DNA of 64,000 nt, from positions 21,180,161 to 21,244,160 of the forward strand of contig OZ035961.1 of the NCBI GenBank assembly GCA_964034945.1. The letters run 5' to 3'. Positions 37,901 through 47,243 of this stretch are shown here, one piece after another; position 1 is the first letter of the stretch, and every line of letters starts with the position of its first letter. The position numbers and the translations under genes are program-made. Below the pieces are notes generated by a model. That model searched no databases. It was not told the origin of the DNA and saw only the letters and a list, made by a program, of their open reading frames with translations. Origin of the DNA: Chrysopilus asiliformis. Its lineage: Eukaryota > Arthropoda > Insecta > Diptera > Rhagionidae.

Positions 37901-38493
37901 ATACACAGGCTGGCGTTTTAATATCAACACAAAGCCATCCGATATTAAGGCGAAATCGAATTTTTGATGGTTTGGCAGCTGGCGTTGAGATAACAAATAA
38001 TGCTACCGCTACCTTAGAGCACAATCAGATATTCAGTAATAAATTTGGTGGACTGTGCTTAGCGAGCGGCGTACAGCCAACGGTTCGTGGTAATAAAATC
38101 TTTAATAATCAGGATGAGGTGGAGAAAGCCGTATCGGGTGGCCAATGCCTATATAAAATTAGCAGCTATACATCGTTTCCGATGCATGATTTTTATAGAT
38201 GTCAAACGTGCAATACAACCGATCGAAATGCAATTTGCGTTAATTGTATTAAAAATTGTCATGCGGGTCATGATGTGGAATTTATTAGGCATGACAGGTG
38301 AGTTTTTTTTTTCATTTAATTTTCGTTAATTTTCTCACCAATCAATCATTTTTTTTTTCACAGATTTTTCTGCGATTGTGGCGCTGGAACATTAACAAAT
38401 CAATGCCAATTACAAGGCGAGCCCACCCAAGATACCGACACTTTATACGATTCAGCGGCCCCAATGGAATCACACACGTTAATGGTAAACTAG
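28981..38493 (+). CDS. FBXO11: F-box only protein 11 (FBXO11)
   Basis: Eight exons: 28981-29074, 33072-33371, 33495-34697, 34782-35026, 35088-35268, 35343-35683, 37564-38297 and 38364-38493. All phases agree, giving 1075 aa. It is the substrate receptor of an SCF (SKP1-CUL1-F-box) ubiquitin ligase. A basic N-terminus ([20 protein letters not shown]) leads into about 240 Ser/Gly/Ala/Thr-rich residues. The F-box is at about 277-320 ([20 protein letters not shown]). Right-handed beta-helix (PbH1/CASH) repeats fill about 440-975, with many NxxAGVWI/GGxYV repeats. A C-terminal UBR-type zinc finger (about 980-1060) includes [17 protein letters not shown] and FFCDCGAG. Only exon 1 is inferred mainly from its frame, ATG and donor; it lies 4 kb upstream of exon 2. 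Intron 6 carries a tRNA-derived sequence and a 0.9-kb TIR element. The gene is long compared with vertebrate forms because of the N-terminal low-complexity region. Confidence 0.95.
29075..30714. other. FBXO11 intron 1, left part
   Basis: Non-coding. It includes short trinucleotide runs (CTG at about 29209-29225 and CGA at about 29724-29748). The ORFs over these runs are not supported. Confidence 0.5.
30715..31000 (+). mobile_element. Helitron-like tail in FBXO11 intron 1
   Basis: Contains the same ordered blocks as 46788-47243: a TCTGTCTGTTCC run, AAACGGCTGAACCGATT, GGTAGTTCTGGTTCC and GTAAGGGGAGGGG. It ends with CCCGGCAACGACGGGTATGC followed by AAGGTAGT. The hairpin CCCG-N7-CGGG about 10 bp before the end fits a Helitron 3' terminus, although the terminal CTAGT is altered here. 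Confidence 0.6.
31593..31830. mobile_element. Degraded copy of the GGAGTCGG hAT-like family
   Basis: Several CCGACTCC/GGAGTCGG-like words and GAATATCCGACTTCGACTCC resemble the interior of 39726-40652. No complete ends were found. Confidence 0.5.
32086..32512 (+). repeat. (GTCT)n / (GTCC)n tetranucleotide array, about 430 bp
   Basis: Runs of GTCTGTCTGTCCGTCTGTCG continue for about 430 bp with a 4-bp period and longer higher-order repeats (for example GTCTATCTGTCGGTCTGTCC). Three long overlapping frames of Leu, Ser, Val, Cys and Arg are translations of the array, not genes. It is the reverse complement class of the (GACA)n arrays at 3165-3246 and 4876-4972. Confidence 0.9.
35985..36062 (-). 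repeat. tRNA-derived sequence (SINE head or pseudo-tRNA) in FBXO11 intron 6
   Basis: On the minus strand an A-box-like TGGCTCAGTCAGC is followed about 30 nt later by a B-box-like GGTTCAAACCCCACT, the order and near-spacing of a tRNA promoter. A loop CTTGTAA (anticodon TGT, Thr) sits between. The acceptor stem does not pair well, so it is not a functional tRNA. Confidence 0.4.
36111..37011. mobile_element. 0.9-kb TIR element in FBXO11 intron 6
   Basis: Left end TGCCGCGTACACACCCACG, right end reverse complement with mismatches (…CGGTGTGTACGTGGCA). GAACAGTTCGCGAAC and related words sit just inside both ends. It holds a second palindrome at 36340-36518. No transposase is seen. Confidence 0.7.
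36340..36518. mobile_element. 179-bp inverted repeat nested in the 0.9-kb element
   Basis: The left arm CCAGAAGTGGTATTCGGTAA and about 60 bp beyond it are repeated in inverse order to 36518, with few mismatches. The loop is about 60 bp. It looks like a MITE inserted in another MITE. Confidence 0.7.
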
Positions 38494-39606
38494 GGTCTTG
38501 TTATTTTCATATTACTGTGTTAATAGGTGTTAAATGATTAATAAAAAATAAATAAATAATAATAATTGACAAAAAAGAAAAGGAAAAAAAACAACAAAAT
38601 AAGGCAAAAAAAATCATAAAAATAAGTTTAAAAAAAAAGCATTAATGAATCTTTAGTATTACTAATTGTTAATAAAATAGGCACACAAAAACATAACACA
38701 ATACAACAAAAAAATTGAAAATTATAAAAAAATATCTAATAATCAGTTAAAAACATATTAGGATTGCGTTTTGGATTTGAATGAAATTCAATGTGTTTGT
38801 GTCGTCGTTTGTACTCGCCTCATAAACAAATCTACAAAAAATCGTAAAAAAACATTTTTTTTAAATAATACTTTTTGCTAAATTGTTTTCTGTATGGTAG
38901 CTAAATTTGTTGTATGTGCGTTTCTTTTAGGTTTTTTTTTTCGGTGTGTTTGTGTGTGAGTGCGTGTGCCTGTGTACTGATGTGTAATCGCTAAGCACTA
39001 GTTTCCTTAAATAAATAATAAATAAATATAAAAATGATATCTTAATTCTTAAATATATTTTACTATACATACATAAATTAGGTGTTAATCGAATTAGTTG
39101 AAATTGTTTACCGTTTGTCATTTTAGCTGCATACACAAAACAATTTAGCTCAAATCTATATCCTCGTCCAAAATAAAATACTATTTATAAATACAATACT
39201 AACAATTATGAAATACAAAGTAGCATTTAAAAAAAAAAAACACAACAACTTTAAGTAGATTTATACTTGATTAAAACAAAAAAATTGTGTAATAGTTTTT
39301 AAAGGACTCTTTTTTTTATATATTTTCAATTTATTCTTCTATGTCAAACATCATTTTGTGATGTGTGATTTCATAAATTTCTTCGAATTAACAAAATATG
39401 TAAGAGAAATCAATGCTTTTTTTATAAAGCTAGGAATTTTGTACGCGAATTTAATTTTAGAAATATTCCTCTCTATAATAGCTGCGTTCCGATCTTATGT
39501 GTAAACTACTTATGAGTACTTTTGAGTATTCCTAACTAGAATTTTTGATACTCTAACTAGGTTTTCTGCTTGAAATTTTTGTCGGTTTTTACATTTCTTA
39601 CATATA
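38494..39606 (+). other. Probable FBXO11 3' UTR
   Basis: Very A/T-rich with many AATAAA-like words (several from 38540 on) and no coding region. It is probably 3' UTR, but the cleavage site cannot be chosen. Confidence 0.4.
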
Positions 39607-39725
39607 CAGGTATTCCTCGAGTTACGCGGTTAATTGGTTCCGCAATACATACAATACATACCTATCATCTTTTTTATATAAAAACATTCATCTCTGATTA
39701 CAATATTTACTGTTTGAATAAAAAT

Positions 39726-40652
39726 CAGGGCTGTGGAGTCGGAGTCAGGACTAAATTGCTGCTTTAGGAGTCGGAGTCGGATATTCCAAATTGTCCGGAG
39801 TTAGAGTCAGAGTCGGTCAATTTCCACAAAAGAGTTTAATGCCCTAAACACATGTGCAGATTTTCTGCATGCAGAGCTGCATGCATATCTGCAGCTAAGA
39901 CACAAGAGCAGATTTTTTTGACATTTAATCGCATCGGCTGCTGTCAACAATGGAAGAAGAATTGGCAAATTTTTATATTGGAAATGGATGGATCACCTTT
40001 GGAAATGGATGGATCACCTCATGTTCCTGAAAGACGTAGATAAAGTCAATACAAAGTATTGAATATTTTCTACTGGACTTTCCTTTTCCACTATGTACGA
40101 ATTTAGTCCATAGTCTCTTTGCTAACAGTCGATTTTGCCAAACACCAAAAAAGAATCCTCGGTTGACATCACTAATTCTGCGCAGAGAAAGTTGAATTTG
40201 AGATACCATGCAGCTCTGCGCTGCATGCAGAATTTACATGTGTTCCACTTTATATAAACGAGTGTATTTAAATTCCGCTGCATGCAGAATTCTGCACATG
40301 TGTTTAGGGCATAAGAGTCGGAGAAAATTTGTCTCAAAGAAAAAATCCACTTTTGATCCCGAACCAGTTTATTTTACATACATTGGCCACTCTCTAGTTT
40401 ATTGTCCCAATTCTTTACAAAAGTCAAAATTTACAACCAAACAATATTTGATTTGGGGTTCAAGGAGATCTGCTGACTTTTTAAGTCGAAGGAGTCAGAG
40501 TTGGAGTTAGACCTTCTAGACTTTCAGGAGTCGGAGTCGGATATTTTAAGACTTCCGGAGTCGGAGTCGGATATTCTAAAATTTCCGGAGTCGGATATTC
40601 TAAAATTTCCGGAGTCGAAGTCGACGATTGAGGTACCGACTCCACAGCCCTG
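39726..40652. mobile_element. Middle hAT-like element (GGAGTCGG family)
   Basis: Starts CAGGGCTGTGGAGTCGGAGT and ends GACTCCACAGCCCTG. It is flanked by identical 8-bp ATAAAAAT (39718-39725 and 40653-40660), which is a hAT target duplication. GGAGTCGG is repeated many times near both ends. A degraded relative is at 31593-31830. Confidence 0.9.
39840..40311. mobile_element. Innermost Harbinger-like MITE of the nest
   Basis: Starts TGCCCTAAACACATGTGCAG and ends CTGCACATGTGTTTAGGGCA. It is flanked by TAA on both sides (39837-39839 and 40312-40314). The interior is rich in CTGCATGCAG palindromes near both ends. No coding region. Confidence 0.9.
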
Positions 40653-40784
40653 ATAAAAATTGCTCCAAAATCATACCGCGTAACTCGATTACTGCCGCAA
40701 TTTTTTTCCACGTAACTCGAAATTCGCGTAACTCAAGTACCGCATAACTCGAGGGATACCTTTAAAAGTCTTGTCATTCAGTTG

Positions 40785-40925
40785 GATTTATAAAAATTGA
40801 TTCCAATTCGATTTTGATGCATGGACAAGTTTTGTTAAATGTTATTCTAAACACTTTTTGTCTTAACGTTTTTTTTTTTTTTTTTTTTTTGAAAAAATTA
40901 ACCGTTTTTGAGAAAATTTCAAAAA
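40785..40925 (+). repeat. Fragment of dispersed repeat R1
   Basis: Shares 'TTCGATTTTGATGCATGGAC', 'AACACTTTTTGT' and 'ACCGTTTTTGAGAAAATT' with 2881-3330 but lacks the (GACA)n part. It carries a 20-nt T run. Confidence 0.6.
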
Positions 40926-41486
40926 AAAGTCTGTTGGTATGTGGATGGGCAAAAAGTAGCTCAATTTTTCTCATTTTTGAACGTGATTTATCTGGATCAA
41001 ATGCGAATTGTTGCTGAATTTCGAGCAAGAGTAGAAGATTTTAGTGATTCAAAAACCCATTGTTTTTTATTAAACATGCCCGTCTTTTGCTTTTCATTAT
41101 TCCTATAATATAATATGAGTAATAATTCGACGCCTCCGTGCAAGACTATCGTAACTTGACTTCAGTGTTGAATATTCCATTCACTAAAAAAATAAAACTC
41201 GTTACCTGTATTCAAATGTTAAAGATTCACAATTACAGATTGAACAATTTTCTTCCAAAATCAGTCAAAAATAACTAAAATTCTTTTCAATAGTAAGGTT
41301 TTATCGTACTTGCAAAAACGTCAGAATTTTGACAGTTCAAAGGAGATACGATAGTCTTGAACGGAGGCGTCGAAATATACTATTTAACATTCACCTTCCT
41401 CCACACAGCGCTTTCTTTCATCGGAGGCTAGGTAGAATTTAGTTTTTCTTTTAACAATGCCCTTGAACTTTTTAGAGGACCAGGTG

Positions 41487-41606
41487 GCCTATTATGGAAT
41501 ACGTAATCGTAACGATTGGGATTTGCCGGCTGTTGCTAGTAGAAAACAGTAATAACAACAGGCAAATCCCAATCGTTGTGATTACGATTGCATTCCATAA
41601 TAGGCC
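41487..41606. mobile_element. 120-bp palindromic MITE
   Basis: GGCCTATTATGGAAT at the left, ATTCCATAATAGGCC at the right, and a further 30 bp of inverted match including CGATTGGGATTTGCC. The loop ends in CTGTTG/CAACAG. The long arms and very short loop could fold into a hairpin RNA. Confidence 0.8.
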
Positions 41607-41811
41607 CCAGACTTGTCTTGAACTTTTTTAGAGAATCAGAACCCTTTTGCTAATTCTGGATGGTCATTCATACAGACTACAATGGCATATTCGAATGGCC
41701 TTCTCTTTTTGCTTGGAAATTACTTGATCTAGATTTTAAATCGGATAGATAATCTTAACAAATTTTTTCTAGCAAATTTGTATTGAATAAAGTAGGCACT
41801 CTTCGACTACA

Positions 41812-42078
41812 GAGTAGAACATGCTTTAAATAGAGTAGAATATGCTCTAATTAGAGTAGAATATGCTCTAAATAGAGTAGAAAATGCTCTAAATAGAGTA
41901 GAACATGCTCTAAATAGAGTAGAAAATGCTCTAAATAGAGTGGAATATGCTCTAAATAGAGAAAATGCTCTAAATAGAGTAGAAAATGCTCTAAATAGAG
42001 TAGAACATGCTCTAATTAGAGTATAATATGCTCTAAATAGAGTAGAACATGCTCTAAATAGAGTAGAACACGCTCTGT
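41812..42078 (+). repeat. 21-bp minisatellite, about 13 units
   Basis: The unit GAGTAGAAYATGCTCTAAATA is repeated about 12.7 times with few changes; one unit has lost 3 bases. As 21 is a multiple of 3, the reverse strand has a long open frame of 7-residue repeats (FRACSTL-like), which is not evidence of a gene. Confidence 0.9.
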
Positions 42079-44686
42079 GATTCGAATTCGCTATAAGTAT
42101 CTCAAATGGTTTTGTCGTTGTTCGCTTAGCCCTAGAAACATTCAAATTTATACGAAAAAATTTTTTTACTATTAAGTGGGGGTTTTCTAACTATATTTTG
42201 ACACCTAGAACAAGATTAGTGAAAAAATATAAATTTTATTTTTCGCACCCGATTTCAATTGCAACAAAAAATCGGCAATTAAGACTTTTTATCAGAATAA
42301 AGTAGGGAATTACAAATTGACGAAATTTCAATAACTGGGTTAGTTATCGCAATTTCGATAGTTAGGGAATTCGGCTCCTGGTTTGTACATGAGGTTGGAA
42401 TGCAGCTAAAATATCGAAAATCATATCCATTGTGAATTTATGAAATGATGTTACATATTTAAAATATCGATTTCAATGTTTTTTGAAATATAGCATGTCA
42501 TGTCGGAAACATTTATGTTATCATGTCATGTCGGAAACATTTCATTTGCACAATTTAAAATTTTAGATAACAATTTACACCAGTTTTTTTTTTTTTTTGA
42601 ATTAATATTTCTTTGCATTTATTGTAAAATTTGTCGAGAATTTTCGTGAAAAATCAAATTTAATTACTACTCTAAAAACAAACACCAAAGGCATTTCGTA
42701 TTTAATGAAAAGTATATTCAAAAATCAATTTCAAATGAAAAGAAATACTGAAAGTTCATACAAAACAAGTAACGATGATTTTAGAACATTACAAAATAAA
42801 ATATTTTTCGAATATAAAATTGAATGTTTGATACATAAGAAATTTAGAAATAGATATAAAAACCAAATATCGTAAGAAATAGAGAATGAAATCTCAATGA
42901 AAAATTTAAAAAAAATTACATGGAAAATATAATTAACAGCGTTGTGTAAAAAAAAACTAATGAAGCTCAACTTAAGAAGGAAATTTAGTAATGAGAGAGC
43001 CTTTACATTACATAAATAGGTAGTAATTTTAGTCAGACAGTTATTCGAAACTTTGGTCACTCTGAAATTCATTAAAAATGCAAACATTTAATAAAAAAAA
43101 CAAACCAAGTGAAATGTATTAATAAAATTAAACAATTAAAAATGGAAAATGACGAAAAAAAAATGAAAATTACTGTTGATGTTGTTGTGCAAGTATTGTT
43201 TGCATTAATTATGATTATTATTAGATTTATTATTATTATTATTATTGATTGATTGATTGAAAAAAAAAGAAATACTTATCATTTTTTGCATGAGAACATA
43301 TTTTTCTTTCTGTTTACGAACTATTAATTATAAATAATCATGAACATTACTGTAAATAGTAGACTATAAGTGCTGTAAATTGTAAGTCATAATTATTAAC
43401 CTATGTCATATTAAGTAATAAAAACTATGATAAAAAATTATATATAAATCAAATATATAGGAAAAAAAAGATGATAAAAACAAATAACAACAAACAACAG
43501 AAGAAGAAAAAAAAAACAATTGTACATGTCTTCATCATAATTAATGCACCTTTTATCCAATTAACGAAAAGGAAATGAAAAAAATTATGAATTAATCGCA
43601 TTAAATACGAATGCTTAAACCCGATTTTTATTACAATATTCAATTACGAAATATAATTATATATTATGCCCAAATTCTACTCTTATTTTATTCAAGAGTG
43701 CTTATATAGAATTATATATTATAATTTTTTTTTACTCATTATATAATGCTTATAAATTATATAAACTTATATCAAAAAAAAGAAATAAATTGGGGAAAAA
43801 ACATTCTGACAGAAAAACGTTTAACTTTACTTCTTAATTTTTAAGATTTTTAATAATAATTTCGAATTTTATACAATTGTACTAATATTTAAAAAAAAAA
43901 ATACATAATAATTATTATTATCTTAAACTGCCTAGCATGTTTCAAAAACAATCATTAAAACGAATGTTTACTAATTTTGTAATTATTGTTTGATTGAATG
44001 GATTTATTTTTGTTATTATTAATTTAGCTATTATTACTATTATTATTACTGAACTATTATTGCATTTCAGAAAATTTTTCTGTTAGAATGTTGTACGATA
44101 TATCAAATTTCTACAAGTTTTCGTTTCTGTTTTTTGTAATCAATTTGACGTGATTAAATCTAAATAAAGTAAATCATTAAAAAAAAACAACACTACAAAA
44201 TTTAAGAGAACGAATAATAATAATCAGAATAAATTGAAGATGAAATTAAAAAAAAAAAAAGATAATCGTGAGAAATTAAAATGAAATGAAAACAAAACAA
44301 ATTTATGCGTAAATGTATTTAAATGAAATTAACAAAAATTGTACTACTACTAATTATATACTATTGTTTAAGTGCCAATATTAAACACATTTAAAGGATA
44401 ACTAAAAACAAAAAAAAAAAACAACAACAACAAAATATTTATTATAAGAATCTCACAAAAACAAAATCGTTTATATTTATTTATTGTTTAATTAGTTTTT
44501 TTTTTCTCTTAATATTTTTTTTTTGAATTTTTTTTAGTCGTAAGCAAAGTGAAATATAATAACAATGATAATCTGTAATTAAAAAGCAGAATATTAATGA
44601 CAAAACCATGAAATTGTTCTTTTTATTTTATTTAAATGATTTTTTATTGTGCTAGCTTTTTATTCGAAAATTGCATTCTCATTTTA
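42079..44686. other. Extremely A/T-rich non-coding stretch
   Basis: Includes a 31-bp direct duplication (CATGTCATGTCGGAAACATT twice at about 42494-42541), ATT runs near 43210-43245 and A-rich low-complexity sequence. No gene, RNA or clear element ends. Confidence 0.5.
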
Positions 44687-44870
44687 GGTGTCGATTAGAC
44701 ATTAATTGTGATTTTTTGCAATGGCCTGTCATTAAAATGGCACTTGGAGACCTAGTTTTCGGTGCATTTTGCGCAAGACTTCCAAAAAAATCTGACAAAT
44801 GGTGTCTCTCTGGGACATTTCAATGACAGGCCATGAAAAAAAATTCTGATCTATATCTAATCGAGACAGG
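44687..44870. mobile_element. TIR MITE family M4, copy 1
   Basis: Left GTGTCGATTAGACATTAATT, right ATCTAATCGAGACAGG, with inverted GGCCTGTCATT/AATGACAGGCC inside. A diverged copy is 160 bp to the right. Confidence 0.7.
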
Positions 44871-45031
44871 ATTCGAAACTATTGCAATCCAAGCTGTATT
44901 TATGTCAACCGTGAAGTTAGTGGTTGACATGTATTGTGAAATGCTGCTTCAAATGCTGATAAGATGATATAAAAACAGTCGGTCAGCTAAAATGAAGAGA
45001 AATTTTTCTTTTTGATGATTTTTTCTTAAAC

Positions 45032-45218
45032 CTCATCTCGATTAAACATAAATTGGAATTTTCCTCATCGCTTTACATGAAAATTCCACTTGTGGACATA
45101 TTTTTTCCAAGCATTTTTGCCCAAGATATAAAAAAAAATTCTGACAAATGTTGTCTCCACAGGATATTTCAATGGCGGGCTATGAAAAAAATTTCAATTT
45201 ATGTCTAATCGGGACGAG
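45032..45218. mobile_element. TIR MITE family M4, copy 2
   Basis: Left CTCATCTCGATTAAACATAA, right TTATGTCTAATCGGGACGAG. Same length class and same terminal words as copy 1; internal CTGACAAATG is shared. Confidence 0.7.
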
Positions 45219-45223
45219 AGTTT

Positions 45224-45360
45224 AGGGGTTCACCATGAAATACGTCACGCATTTGAGAGGGAGAAAACTAAATTCCATACAAAAAAAACGAGAAAATCTT
45301 CTGACGGGAGGGAAAGGGAGTTTCGAAAAAAAATGTCATGATTTTATGAACAGACGGGCT
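45224..45360. mobile_element. TIR MITE family M3, diverged copy
   Basis: Left AGGGGTTCACCATGAAATAC, right GTCATGATTTTATGAACAG then ACGGGC. The pattern (GGGG-N-TTCA-N-TGAAAT-ACGTCAC) matches 22099-22286 and 55712-55816. Confidence 0.55.
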
Positions 45361-45799
45361 AGATAGAATTGAAATTCAAGTTTTTTTTTAGTGCTGGAAG
45401 TCAAGTGAATTTATAGCAACTGTAAAACTATAATTACACCTTCCAGGGTGATTTATTGGATAGGAGAGGCGTTATGTCTCAAAGCATCTCAAAGGGTCCT
45501 ATGTGTATATCAAAACTAACAAAGTCGTGAGTATACATTGGAATGCAGCGTATAGTTCTATGCGGTTTTCTAGCTAGGAAGCAGAGCTATTTTTAAAAAT
45601 TTTAAACGTAAATCACTCAACGGTGAAGACGACTTGCAGTCATTTTTGAAAGCAAATGTGGTTGATATTTTAAACTACAGTTCCGGCTAAAAAACAATAC
45701 CACACAGTGCTTAACTCTAAAAATGACAAAATAGACATTTCCATTGTGAACAAGCATTTTTTTCGTCCGTTCAAAATATTGCAATTGTGATTCGGTTAT

Positions 45800-46170
45800 T
45801 AAAAGCTTTTATATAGCTTGCTTTTTTGTCTGTATGTTTATTTGTTTCTTTCGTTCTTTCTCAGAGTCAAAGTTTGTAATCCAATTTTGACCGAATTCCA
45901 CGGGTCCGAATGACTTAGAATTTTGAGCACATTCGTAACTCCAATGATGACGCAATATGTGTATATGCAATTTTCTCCTCCTCTTACCAGTCAACCACCT
46001 CTCCTGCTATATCCTGAACTCTTGTACCAATTTTGAAGCTGTTTGTGCGATTGGGTAAATGATCCTCCAAGGAAAGTTTTCGCCTACTAAGATCCACCCC
46101 TCCACTTGACGGGCAACCTCTATCCTGCTATATTCTGAACCGTTGGAGCAATTTTGACGCGATTTTTTAC
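45800..46170. repeat. Dispersed repeat R2, second copy
   Basis: AAAAGCTTTTATATAGCTTGC, a T/C-rich tract and AATCCAATTTTGACCGAATT occur in the same order as at 23720-23850, followed by repeated 'CTCCTGCTATATCCTGAAC' blocks at about 46000 and 46120. No coding region. Confidence 0.5.
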
Positions 46171-46173
46171 GGG

Positions 46174-46293
46174 TCGATTATCTTAGACGCGTCACTTTTC
46201 ATGACTCGAAATTGCCTGTTGTTGTTGGTACAAAACAACAAATACAATAGGCAAAATTCGAATCACGAAAAGTGACGCGTCTAAAATAATCGA
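46174..46293. mobile_element. 120-bp palindromic MITE
   Basis: TCGATTATCTTAGACGCGTC at the left, GACGCGTCTAAAATAATCGA at the right, with the inverted match continuing into the loop (GCCTGTTGTTGTT). Size and loop type resemble 41487-41606. Confidence 0.8.
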
Positions 46294-46491
46294 GTTGTTA
46301 GTCTTACTAATCAAATACAAAATGGCTAATAATTATAAAAACAAAATTATAAAAATGTTTTTATTAAAAACATATACTAAAAATAAAATAATTTTTTGGA
46401 CACTGTTTATCAAAAATAAAAGCGTGATAAAAACATAAAAAATAAAATAAATATTTATCTCGCTTTTACCTCTGATATATTTGTGTTAGCG

Positions 46492-46739
46492 CTAGAACTG
46501 TAACATGGATATGAGGCGTTGAGAGCAAGAGTGGTCCAACCCACATGTCGAAATCATAAAAATGTTTGGATGCACAAAAGAACATTTCAACATTGAGTAA
46601 TAAAGTCCAGACAAATTTTTTTCCCGAAAATTTACAGTCAATAATAGTACAAAAGTGGAAAAGCTTCAAAAACTCGATTATGTGGGTTAGGCCACTCTTG
46701 CTCTGATAGCCTCATATATTCTCGAGTTATATGGTCTAG
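46492..46739. mobile_element. 248-bp TIR MITE
   Basis: Inverted arms of about 65 bp: GATATGAGGCGTTGAGAGC… at the left, GCTCTGATAGCCTCATATAT at the right, plus AAGAGTGG and CCCACAT/ATGTGGG words. No coding region. Confidence 0.7.
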
Positions 46740-46787
46740 AATTAAATTCTGATTGTGTAAGAACACATTCGTGTCAGATTTTTTTAA

Positions 46788-47243
46788 TCATACTAATATA
46801 TAAAAATAAGTTGGTGTCTGCCTGTCTGTCTGTTCCTCTTTCACGCAAAAACGGCTGAACCGATTAACTTGAAATTTGGCATGAGTGTCTGTGGTAGTTC
46901 TGGTTCCAACATAGGCATACGGAAAAGTAACGCGAGGGGTGTGGGGAGTAAGGGGAGGGGGTAAAGTGATTTCGAAACTTAGTTTTTGCGCTGTTACTCT
47001 TTCGCGAGAAACTACTGAACCGATTGGCCTGAAATTTGGCATAGATGTTCGTCGGGGGTCCAGCCCCAACATAGACCCATTAAAAAGTAGCCCGAGAGGT
47101 GGGGGAGTAAGGGGAGGGGGTAAAGCGATCTCGAAACTTAGCTCTTCCTCTATGTTACCCTTTCGCCTGAAGTTTAGCTCCAATATAGACCATCAAAAAA
47201 AATTGAAAAAACTTAACTCGGCAACGACGGGTATGCAAGCTAG
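46788..47243 (+). mobile_element. Short Helitron-like element
   Basis: Starts TCATACTAATATATAAAAAT after an A and ends with the hairpin-like CTCGGCAACGACGGGTATGC, then AAGCTAG before a T. TC at the 5' end, a small hairpin about 10 bp from a CTRR end and insertion between A and T are the Helitron hallmarks. Two GTTACTCTTTCGC/GGAGTAAGGGGAGGGGG units occur in tandem inside. It is non-autonomous. Confidence 0.7.

Larger units (their letters stand above)
39607..40762. mobile_element. Outer Tigger/pogo-like element of a three-deep nest
   Basis: Left CAGGTATTCCTCGAGTTACG, right CGCATAACTCGAGGGATACC with a slightly changed last base, flanked by TA (39605-39606 and 40763-40764). Further CGTAACTCGA words lie near the right end. 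Its own length without the insertion is about 230 bp. Confidence 0.8.

Noticed and set aside
41807..42145. 112-aa minus-strand ORF with 7-residue repeats
   Set aside because: Caused by the 21-bp minisatellite, whose period is a multiple of 3.
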